Shown: piece after piece, positions 1 through 6,116 of the stretch | Numbering within the stretch: position 1 is the stretch's first letter | Layout of the letters: each line of letters begins with the position of its first letter | NCBI GenBank assembly: GCA_015056265.1 | Contig: SVGR01000007.1 | Coordinates: forward strand, 1-44,140 | DNA length: 44,140 bases | Direction: 5' to 3' | Source of the DNA: Clostridiales bacterium | GTDB lineage: Bacteria > Bacillota > Clostridia > Christensenellales > Aristaeellaceae | Notes under the pieces: generated by a model | Told to the model about the DNA's origin: nothing | Seen by the model: only the letters and a program-made list of their open reading frames with translations | Database searches by the model: none | Program-made: the position numbers and the translations under genes

Positions 1-553
1 TTTCGTTTACGTCATCCCGGGTTTCCAAAAGGGCGGCCCATCCATCCGGCAAAAGGCCCCGGCATCCTTCTTCAATCGCAGCAAACAGCGCCCGATTGGT
101 GCGCAGCGCTTCCCTGCCGCCCTTTAACAGCACGCTGTTTCCGCTCTTTAAGCACAGCGCCGCAATCTGCACCAGGGCGTCCGGCCGGGATTCAAAAATC
201 ACCCCGATCACGCCGATGGGGCAGGAAATGCGGTACAGATTCAGGCCTGCCGTAAGCTCCCTGGCCAATTGAATCCTGGACAGGGGATCGGGCAGCGCGA
301 TCAGGGAATCAATGCCGGATAGCACATCCTGCATCTTCTTTTCATCAAACTTCAGCCGTTTCAGGAGGGGCATGGCCAGATTTTCCGCTTCCGCATCCGT
401 AAGATCCATTTGGTTCTGAGCATAAATCGCCGGGGCATTTTTCTGCAGCGCCTCTTGAATACTCAACAGTGCTGCATTTCGCTTTTCAATTTCCAGGGCC
501 GCCAGGCTGTACGCCGCCTGTCTGGCCGACGCTGCCAATTGCTTTACCTGCAT
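1..553 (-). CDS. proA: Glutamate-5-semialdehyde dehydrogenase (gamma-glutamyl phosphate reductase), N-terminal part
   Basis: The first 184 codons of ProA, which reduces gamma-glutamyl phosphate to glutamate semialdehyde in cytoplasmic proline synthesis. The frame runs off the left edge, so the catalytic Cys region is not in the window. It is recognised from the N-terminal pattern MQVKQLAASARQ, the LPDPLSRI segment, and the stretch YRISCPIGVIGVIFESRPD followed by KSGNSVLLKGG, which is the nucleotide-binding part of this aldehyde-dehydrogenase-fold family. The ATG at 553 follows a GGAGG site about 10 nt upstream. An earlier overlapping ATG at 560 leads into a different, short frame. A proB partner, if present, is not visible here. 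The assignment is firm; only the end is missing. Confidence 0.93.
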   Translation of the reverse strand, partial: MQVKQLAASARQAAYSLAALEIEKRNAALLSIQEALQKNAPAIYAQNQMDLTDAEAENLAMPLLKRLKFDEKKMQDVLSGIDSLIALPDPLSRIQLARELTAGLNLYRISCPIGVIGVIFESRPDALVQIAALCLKSGNSVLLKGGREALRTNRALFAAIEEGCRGLLPDGWAALLETRDDVNE

Positions 554-575
554 CCTTCATCCCTCCAATGGAGGC

Positions 576-604
576 ATTATAGCTGATTTTTCTCGGGAAA
601 TCAA
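576..604 (-). promoter_or_regulatory. Sigma-A promoter of proA with overlapping palindrome
   Basis: On the minus strand, TTGATT (604-599) and TATAAT (581-576) are 17 bp apart, about 23 nt upstream of the proA start codon. An 18-bp palindrome with 8-bp arms, CGGGAAAT-CA-ATTTCCCG at 594-611, covers the -35 box and could be an operator. Confidence 0.75.
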
Positions 605-693
605 TTTCCCGTCGATGAAGATACAGGAAAAGTACCATCGCAAAAGAGATCAATTCTTTTCCACATAAAATGAATGAAAAGAAGAAGTTAATG

Positions 694-715
694 TGTCTAT
701 ATAAGCGTGAACCGG
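694..715 (+). promoter_or_regulatory. Putative ECF-type -10 region upstream of the sigma factor gene
   Basis: The 22 bases here match 18 of the 22 bases at 13930-13951, where a clear ECF-type promoter lies. The shared core is GTCTATAT, then AGCGT, then CCGG. A matching GGAAC -35 box is not evident at this copy, so the promoter call rests on the shared -10 region and on its position about 30-50 nt before the sigma gene. Confidence 0.45.
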
Positions 716-745
716 TTCCAATCCCCAGGAAAGGAGATGTGCCCC

Positions 746-1273
746 ATGATTCAGCCATTGCCCCTGGAAAGCGCCGTTACTGCTACCTGTCCCTTCACAA
801 TGGAAGAAATCCTGGATGAATATGGCAAAGACGTATGGTATCTGTGCCTGATGTATTTGAAGAACCGTTCTCTGGCCGAGGACGCTTTTCAGACCGTTAT
901 GATAAAAATATGGGAAAAACGATCAACCTTTCGAGGGGATAGCAGCCTGAAAACCTGGGTGATGCAGATTACTGCCAATACCTGCCGGAATGTGCTGCGC
1001 AGTGCATGGTTCCGAAGGCTGAAAACCACTCTTCCGGAAGAAGCACTCTTTTCTGCAGCAGTATCCGATGATACGGAGCGCAGGGAGGTGCGGCAGGCCG
1101 TATTGCATCTGCCCGACAAATACCGGGAAGTAATCCTGCTCTATTACTTTCAGGGCATGAAAATCCACGAGATTGCATCCACCCTGAAAATGAAGGAACC
1201 GACTGTATCAACCAGGCTTAAGCGGGCCAGGGATATGTTGGCCCAACAATTGAAAGGAGGCATGGAGGAATGA
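746..1273 (+). CDS. ECF-type sigma-70 family RNA polymerase sigma factor
   Basis: A 175-aa alternative sigma factor with only regions 2 and 4, the ECF layout. Region 2 is visible as VWYLCLMYLKNRSLAEDAFQ followed by the KIWEK / FRGDSSLKTWVMQI segment. Region 4 starts at LPDKYREVILLYYFQGM and ends in the helix-turn-helix with TVSTRLKRARDML. The ATG at 746 is preferred because an AAGGAG site ends 9 nt before it; upstream in-frame starts lie on or before that site. The stop overlaps the next start by 4 nt (ATGA), so the two are translationally coupled, as sigma/anti-sigma pairs usually are. The operon leader shares a -10-like motif with the chagasin-like gene at 14013, suggesting autoregulation and a shared regulon. 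The inducing signal is unknown. Confidence 0.9.
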   Translation: MIQPLPLESAVTATCPFTMEEILDEYGKDVWYLCLMYLKNRSLAEDAFQTVMIKIWEKRSTFRGDSSLKTWVMQITANTCRNVLRSAWFRRLKTTLPEEALFSAAVSDDTERREVRQAVLHLPDKYREVILLYYFQGMKIHEIASTLKMKEPTVSTRLKRARDMLAQQLKGGMEE

Positions 1274-2427
1274 AACAGGATGAATTTCGCCGTTTACTTC
1301 AGGCAGATGCGGCCTATACCCCCCTTCCCCCAGCCCTCCGTACAGCCGCCCTGGATGCGGCCTATGGAAAGGAGAAGCCCATCATGAAAAAGAAAATAAC
1401 GGTATCTTTGATTTTTTCCCTGACTCTTTTGCTGATTTGCTCCGTAGCCCTGGCCGTAGCGACTCAGGCGGGCATTCTGGATTTTACCGGTCGATACGCT
1501 GGCAGCTATGTGCCCCAAAACGCCGGGGATTATGTGCAAAAGGGAAATACCACAGTGGAAAACGAAGTATTTTCCGCCTCCATTCGGGAGCAATACTATG
1601 ACGGCCGCACCGTGCGGATCATCATGGATTTTACACCCAAGGATGAAAATGCGATCTTCATCGGCATGGATTCCTGGGGCGAGGATTCCTGGCAGGGTCT
1701 GATTCACCTGAATTACGAAAGTCACGACCTCCAGGACAAGCGTACCTTGAAAGATATGCTTTCAGAATATGAAGCGGCTTACCTGTGCGGCTTTACGCTC
1801 ATGCTACCGGAAAATGGCGAAGTTGCAGGCGGTACCGGGGATTATGTGCTCAATCCCGAAACCGGGGTGCTCACCTGCTATGATGAAACAGAATTCGCAT
1901 TGGATCAGGAAAAGCGGGAAGTGATCATCCGCGCCTCCGCATTCCCAGTTCTGGGCGTAGAAGACGATGATTTTATTCTGGATTTTGATCATGCTATCCG
2001 AACGGATGTTACATTGCCCCTCACCACTGCGGCAGCCGAAACCAAAGCATATGAAAGCGTGGAACCCATGGAGTTTCCCTCTGTCGGGGTACGGGTGGAT
2101 CGATTGTTGATCGAAGTGAAACCCCAGGAAATTTACGCTACCCTCGAATGTACCATCACCGATGAAGCAGCCTATAACAATACCGAGGGCGGCCTTTGGT
2201 TTGAATTCATTGATCCAAACAGTACCGAAACAGAGCTTTTCAAGCAGCAGCTCTCTTCCGGGCTTACTGGCGGCGCTTCGGTCAGTCAGCCGGTGGACGG
2301 CATATTCTTTCAGCACGAAACACTGGGCCTCAAAGAATTGTATGATTGCTATACGCTGCGAGCCTACAACGCCTGGACCAAGGATCGTTACGAAACCCAT
2401 ACCTTCGTCATGAAACCGGTAGAATAA
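1270..2427 (+). CDS. Membrane-anchored anti-sigma-like / DUF4179-like protein
   Basis: A 385-aa protein coupled to the ECF sigma gene. About 42 residues precede a hydrophobic segment (roughly residues 43-66), followed by a large extracellular region of some 320 residues rich in beta-type sequence and acidic residues. This fits a single-pass anti-sigma protein whose short N-terminus would hold the sigma factor and whose outer domain would sense the envelope. No zinc-binding HxxxCxxC motif of the ZAS class is present, so the sigma-binding role comes from gene order. A second in-frame ATG at 1384 has its own AAAGGAG site; starting there gives a protein beginning with a signal-peptide-like sequence. 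It could therefore be made in two forms. DUF4179-like is a family impression only. Confidence 0.65.
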   Translation: MKQDEFRRLLQADAAYTPLPPALRTAALDAAYGKEKPIMKKKITVSLIFSLTLLLICSVALAVATQAGILDFTGRYAGSYVPQNAGDYVQKGNTTVENEVFSASIREQYYDGRTVRIIMDFTPKDENAIFIGMDSWGEDSWQGLIHLNYESHDLQDKRTLKDMLSEYEAAYLCGFTLMLPENGEVAGGTGDYVLNPETGVLTCYDETEFALDQEKREVIIRASAFPVLGVEDDDFILDFDHAIRTDVTLPLTTAAAETKAYESVEPMEFPSVGVRVDRLLIEVKPQEIYATLECTITDEAAYNNTEGGLWFEFIDPNSTETELFKQQLSSGLTGGASVSQPVDGIFFQHETLGLKELYDCYTLRAYNAWTKDRYETHTFVMKPVE

Positions 2428-2439
2428 GCATAAAATTTA

Positions 2440-2464
2440 GGAGAGGGCATTTGCCGCCCTCTCC
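2440..2464 (+). terminator. Terminator hairpin after the sigma operon
   Basis: GGAGAGGGC and GCCCTCTCC form a 9-bp stem with a 7-nt loop, 12 nt after the stop codon. A T-rich stretch (CATTGCATTTTTT) follows and also carries the smpB -35 box. Confidence 0.7.
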
Positions 2465-2466
2465 CA

Positions 2467-2495
2467 TTGCATTTTTTCCGGAACTATGCTATAAT
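2467..2495 (+). promoter_or_regulatory. smpB promoter
   Basis: TTGCAT and TATAAT are separated by 17 bp, with the -10 box about 31 nt before the smpB ATG. It overlaps the tail of the preceding terminator. Confidence 0.8.
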
Positions 2496-2526
2496 ACACT
2501 TCCGATGAAAGAAAGGAGGCGCGTTT

Positions 2527-2997
2527 ATGGCCAAAAAATTGGGCATTAAGCCCATTGCTCAAAACAAAAAGGCGCGCCACGATTATTTCATCGAGGAAAG
2601 CCTGGAATGCGGCATTGAGCTGAAGGGCACGGAAGTAAAATCCATGCGCCAGGGCAAGGTGAACCTGAAGGAAAGCTACGCCATCGTAAAGGACGGGCAG
2701 GTATTCGTTCAGGGCATGCATATCAGCCCCTATGAGCAGGGAAACATCTTCAATACCGATCCCCTCCGCCCCAAGCGGCTTTTGCTCCATAAGAGCGAGA
2801 TCCGGAAGCTGGGCGCTCAGGTGCAGCGCCAGGGCTATGCCTTGGTTCCGTTGGATGTATACCTCAAGGATGGCCGCATGAAAATGAGCCTGGGCCTGTG
2901 CGTGGGTAAGCATCTCCACGATAAGCGAGCCAGCACGGCGGAGCGGGATGTGAAACGGGATATGGCCCGGATGGTGCGTTCCAATCGGGGTGAATGA
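2527..2997 (+). CDS. smpB: SsrA-binding protein SmpB
   Basis: A 156-aa small basic protein that binds tmRNA and delivers it to stalled ribosomes for trans-translation. The family pattern is intact: an N-terminal QNKKARHDYFIEE, then GIELKGTEVKSMRQGKVNLKES, the GQVFVQGMHISPY strand, and the basic C-terminal tail with HDKRA and repeated K/R that enters the mRNA channel. Length is typical (about 150-160 aa). A GGAGG site lies 7 nt before the ATG. Its partner tmRNA gene begins 229 nt downstream on the same strand, the usual Firmicutes arrangement, with a structured repeat element placed between them. Confidence 0.97.
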   Translation: MAKKLGIKPIAQNKKARHDYFIEESLECGIELKGTEVKSMRQGKVNLKESYAIVKDGQVFVQGMHISPYEQGNIFNTDPLRPKRLLLHKSEIRKLGAQVQRQGYALVPLDVYLKDGRMKMSLGLCVGKHLHDKRASTAERDVKRDMARMVRSNRGE

Positions 2998-3045
2998 TTT
3001 TCCTGTTTCATCACAAATATCAATGTTCCACTAACTACGGGATGC

Positions 3046-3216
3046 GTCGAAGGGTTTCCCTTCGACTTTAATCCGCAACACCGGCTTTGCCGGTGTGAGG
3101 AGCGGTCACACCGCTTCCTATATCAATTTCTGGCCGTAAAATCAGGCGATTTATCGCCGATTTTACAAGAAATTGATGTGATCGAATAAAAGACTGCTTT
3201 AGCTGGCTTTTATTCG
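3046..3216 (+). repeat. Structured dispersed repeat element, copy A
   Basis: About 171 nt of consecutive hairpins between smpB and ssrA. Stems: GTCGAAGGG/CCCTTCGAC (3046-3066); ACACCGGC/GCCGGTGT (3078-3096); AGCGG/CCGCT (3101-3115); a 10-bp closing stem 3122-3131 with 3168-3177 enclosing TAAAATC-GGCGAT/ATCGCC-GATTTTA (3137-3165); and CGAATAAAAG/CTTTTATTCG (3183-3216). A second copy lies on the opposite strand at 14676-14867. Single-stranded or closing-stem blocks are shared (TAATCCGC, GAGGAGCG, TTCCTATATCAATTT, GAAATTGATG, GATCGAAT), while most stem arms differ yet still pair. It could be a conserved non-coding RNA or a MITE / IS200-derived hairpin element. The seen facts are the repeat and the pairing; the function is open. 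Confidence 0.8.
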
Positions 3217-3225
3217 CCAGTACAT

Positions 3226-3574
3226 GGGGGTGTACTGGTTTCGACGGGGATCGTCGGGGGCATGGTAAGCGAGCCGCGGACCCTGGCCGCGTAAAAACGG
3301 GGAACTTAAAATTAACTGACAACAATCAGTACGCTTTCGCTGCCTAAGGGCGGCGCGCCGGCCCTGAGTTGCCTACGGCTCAGGATCCCGGTGTCACATT
3401 AGTGGGGAACGGGGCTGCGTAAGCTTTGCCGCAAGCCCGGCATCATGAAGCTACTGAAGCTGCAAGCCTGTCAGGGGGCGTGCAGCGGAGGGAATGATAA
3501 TATCCTGACTGCGCTCGGAGAAAACTGTGAATCTGAATCTTCGGACAGGGGTTCGATTCCCCTCACCTCCACCA
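3226..3574 (+). ncRNA. ssrA: Transfer-messenger RNA (tmRNA)
   Basis: A one-piece tmRNA of 349 nt. The 5' end GGGGGTG pairs with CACCTCC at 3564-3570 (one G-U pair) to make the alanine-type acceptor stem. The discriminator A and an encoded CCA end it at 3574. The T arm GGGTTCGATTCCC and the 5' TGGTTTCGACGGGGAT motif are both present. The tag reading frame ends at about 3345 with a stop after codons for D-N-N-Q-Y-A-F-A-A, the proteolysis tag tail. The resume codon is not obvious: in frame it may be ACT rather than the common GCN, giving a tag of about ten residues. Pseudoknot-like GC stems follow the tag. smpB lies just upstream on the same strand. Confidence 0.96.
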
Positions 3575-3577
3575 ATC

Positions 3578-3615
3578 CGGGAAACCTTGAAAAATCAAGG
3601 GTTCCCGATTTTTTA
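3578..3615 (+). terminator. Terminator of ssrA
   Basis: CGGGAA-CCTTGA pairs with TCAAGG-TTCCCG around an AAAA loop, with one mismatch, followed by ATTTTTT. It starts 4 nt after the CCA end. Confidence 0.88.
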
Positions 3616-3715
3616 TTGCAATACAAGGGTTTTCTGGTGTTTTTACATGATAATTTATTATCAAATATGATAATAGATAATCATATATTTCTTCAAAATG
3701 CAACACGAAAATCAC

Positions 3716-3743
3716 ACAAAAAAGCCCACATTTCTGTGGGCCA
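3716..3743 (-). terminator. Terminator of the GH5 gene
   Basis: On the minus strand GCCCACAGAAATGTGGGC (3741-3724) is followed by TTTTTTG, 21 nt past the stop codon of the GH5 gene. The 100 nt between here and the ssrA terminator are AT-rich with two palindromes and no gene. Confidence 0.85.
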
Positions 3744-3762
3744 TTTCTTTGGGTAATTCTTG

Positions 3763-4968
3763 TTATTCCACCAGGAGAGGCTGCATGGCGTTGAGCATCA
3801 TGGCTTCCACAATTTCGGGATAAGCGAAGGCAGCGGTGCCCCGGCGCAACACGCCAAAGCGTTCACCGGTACCGGAGAACACATGATTATCCCACAAGCA
3901 GCAGGGAATGCCCCGTGCTGCAGCGCCGGCCACATAATAGGCGGTGTAATCCACCCGGGCCTGCAAATTGCCGTCCTTTTCCCGGGCGCCGAATTCGCCG
4001 ATCACCACCGGGATGCCTGCAGCAATGAACTTGTTATAGATCCGGTTCATGAACAATTCGATATCCCGGGTGCTGGCCGAGGTCAGCCGATTGAAGGTAT
4101 TGGTGCCCTTTGCATCCAATGCGAAGGCATAGGGCGTATAGGCATGGATGGACACAATGATCTTATTATCCGCCGTATCTGTGGGCAGCACAAAATTCAC
4201 CAGCTGATCGGGAGACGCCGCATAGGGCGGCACCATCAGATAACGATCGGCATTTTCCCCGCCAGCGGCGCGCACCGTATCCACAAAGAGCTGATTGAGG
4301 GCATTGATCCGGGCATAGGCATCCTTGCAATCGGCATTACCGGCAGAGGGACTCCATTCAAAGCCGGTACCCTTCAGCCGGGGTTCATTCATAGATTCGA
4401 AGATCAGTTTCTGATCATAATTCCGGAACCGATCCGCCAATTGACGCCAGATGGAAGCAATATAGCGATCAGAGGTTTCGGCATATTTGGTGAGCGGATA
4501 ATAGTATTCCGGATACACATCGTGATGCGTATTGAGGATCACATACATATCCCTTTCAATGGCCCAATCCACCACCTGCTGCACCCGGGCCAGCCATTCC
4601 TCATCAATATTGAAATCCTGATCCACATGCTGATGCCAGGAGACGGGCAAGCGCAGAGTTCTGAACCCCGCCTGATGCAGCGCCTCAATCATGTTTTCCG
4701 TAGTTTTTGCCCCGCACCACATATTTTCCAGATTCATATGATTGCCCCGATAGCCATCGGAAAAAGCATCGAAGGTGTTGCCCAGATTCCACCCGGCCTT
4801 CATATCCCGGGTAAAGCGCAGCGCCTCATTATCCGGAATGGTCTTCTTCCAGACGTTGCCGATCACTGGAACCTTTATTTCCGTTTCCTGCCGGGCATGC
4901 GCCGCAGTGCAGCCCATACTCAGCGCCAAAATTAGCATCACTGCAAGCGCGATCATGCGTTTTTTCAT
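3763..4968 (-). CDS. Secreted GH5-family endoglucanase (cellulase-like)
   Basis: A 401-aa glycoside hydrolase of the GH5 TIM-barrel fold, expected to cut beta-1,4-glucans or related hemicelluloses outside the cell. The N-terminus MKKRMIALAVMLILALSMG is a signal peptide; Cys20 makes a lipoprotein conceivable, but the lipobox is poor. Family marks are GWNLGNTFDA (59-68), LRLPVSWHQH (106-114), the acid/base Glu195 in ESMNEPR, the HAY segment (275-277), and the probable nucleophile Glu325 in VVIGEFG. No cellulose-binding module or dockerin follows. The ATG at 4968 is chosen because the GGAG site lies 8 nt before it; the in-frame ATG at 4974 is only 2 nt from that site. GH5 subfamily and true substrate cannot be told from this reading. 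Confidence 0.9.
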   Translation of the reverse strand: MKKRMIALAVMLILALSMGCTAAHARQETEIKVPVIGNVWKKTIPDNEALRFTRDMKAGWNLGNTFDAFSDGYRGNHMNLENMWCGAKTTENMIEALHQAGFRTLRLPVSWHQHVDQDFNIDEEWLARVQQVVDWAIERDMYVILNTHHDVYPEYYYPLTKYAETSDRYIASIWRQLADRFRNYDQKLIFESMNEPRLKGTGFEWSPSAGNADCKDAYARINALNQLFVDTVRAAGGENADRYLMVPPYAASPDQLVNFVLPTDTADNKIIVSIHAYTPYAFALDAKGTNTFNRLTSASTRDIELFMNRIYNKFIAAGIPVVIGEFGAREKDGNLQARVDYTAYYVAGAAARGIPCCLWDNHVFSGTGERFGVLRRGTAAFAYPEIVEAMMLNAMQPLLVE

Positions 4969-5061
4969 TTTCATCGCTCCATTCAGGCTTTTTTTGAATT
5001 GTATCACATTTCCTGGAAAAAGGGAAGCCCCTGCAGCCGCCAACTTTCGACATCGTTCAAA

Positions 5062-5090
5062 TTGACTTGCATCACAAAATTGATTATAAT
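5062..5090 (+). promoter_or_regulatory. Promoter of the Ibr-like operon
   Basis: TTGACT (5062-5067) and TATAAT (5085-5090) lie exactly 17 bp apart, about 50 nt upstream of the first gene. One base from consensus at -35 and perfect at -10 suggests strong or tightly repressible expression. It diverges from the GH5 gene. Confidence 0.85.
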
Positions 5091-5141
5091 GGAGAAAGGC
5101 GTGCGCCATCATGTTATCCCCATCACAAAAGGAGCATTCAT

Positions 5142-6116
5142 GTGAAGTGCTTGATTCCAGTAAAACTGTGGCTTCACCACAAAATCCATGCCAAACACCC
5201 AGAAAAACGTCGTTTTTGCGCCAGTTACGTCAATATTTTCCATGTTTTCCTGGCCTTAGGTGTTCCCTCTCCCCTACAACTATCCAAGGCATATATGATG
5301 CGCATCCTGAAGGAAAAGGATGAGGACTGGTGGCAGCAAAATAACGGGTCTTTGGATCAGCCCTGGTTTATCCGCAAGTATTGCCTGGAAAACGGCCTGA
5401 TGCCCGCCCCTGCCGAAGAAGAAATATCCTCCGCTCCAGAGGGACATTTCCTTGCACCGGGAAGGAATGCGGATACATTCATCCCGCTGCGGCTGGAGCG
5501 AAATACTGAATATCCGCAACAAGGCCGGATCATCGCCGGCCCCGGGCCGGATACCCGGGCCTTTACAGACATCATGGAACAATTGGGCTTCCTTCCGGAA
5601 GAAGAGGGCTACAGCCGGGTCATTGACAAATATAGCGGCCCCTTATTCGACCGGGGCACGGAAACGGGCTGCCGGCTGCTGGAAATGGGCTACGGCGTGT
5701 TCACGGCAGAAGCAGCCCTGGGCAAGGCCATTTTATCCGGCAAATATACGCCGGAAAAGACCTGCTGGGTGCTGCCCGATCAGGAAGCAGAATGGCTGAT
5801 GCTGCGCTGTCCCGCCAACGCCGCCGCCTATCCTTATCTGCTGCAGGGCGGCGGCCTGCGCGCGCCAGGAGGCGTTCGTTTTCCCTTGAGCCGGGCCAGC
5901 CGGCTGCAGGACATTTTGAAAAACACCCCCTTCCATGTGGATCCCGAAGCACAACAGCGCCTGGATATGTGGCAGAAAGCGGCATTGCATGCCTCCATTT
6001 ATCAGCCCCGGCGGCATAAACAGCATCCGCCTACGGCTACTGCAACGGATATTTTTCAGACCTTGCTTCACTCCACCCCCGCTGTTCCCCTGGATTTGAC
6101 GGATGATGAACCATAA
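5142..6116 (+). CDS. Unrecognised protein leading the Ibr-like operon
   Basis: A 324-aa protein I do not recognise. The start is a GTG at 5142, 7 nt after AAAAGGAG; extending upstream in frame gives sequence with no ribosome site. The N-terminal 50 residues are basic and His-rich with a helix-forming stretch (ASYVNIFHVFLALGV). Residues around 70-100 contain EDWWQQNNGSLDQPWFIRKY. The middle part has two Gly-rich turns (IIAGPGPDTR and LLQGGGLRAPGGV). The C-terminus is Pro/His/Lys rich (RRHKQHPP). No membrane segment or cysteine pattern is evident. Its stop overlaps the SNF2-like gene by 14 nt, so it should be made together with it. The strong promoter just upstream makes it the first gene of a five-gene unit. 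Confidence 0.7.
   Translation: MKCLIPVKLWLHHKIHAKHPEKRRFCASYVNIFHVFLALGVPSPLQLSKAYMMRILKEKDEDWWQQNNGSLDQPWFIRKYCLENGLMPAPAEEEISSAPEGHFLAPGRNADTFIPLRLERNTEYPQQGRIIAGPGPDTRAFTDIMEQLGFLPEEEGYSRVIDKYSGPLFDRGTETGCRLLEMGYGVFTAEAALGKAILSGKYTPEKTCWVLPDQEAEWLMLRCPANAAAYPYLLQGGGLRAPGGVRFPLSRASRLQDILKNTPFHVDPEAQQRLDMWQKAALHASIYQPRRHKQHPPTATATDIFQTLLHSTPAVPLDLTDDEP

Noticed and set aside
3445-3756. 103-codon frame across the tmRNA 3' half
   Set aside because: Covers the tmRNA acceptor arm and terminator; not a protein gene.
3760-4935. 391-codon plus-strand frame opposite the GH5 gene
   Set aside because: Antisense shadow: Ile/His/Gly-rich with no domain, while the opposite strand has complete GH5 catalytic motifs.
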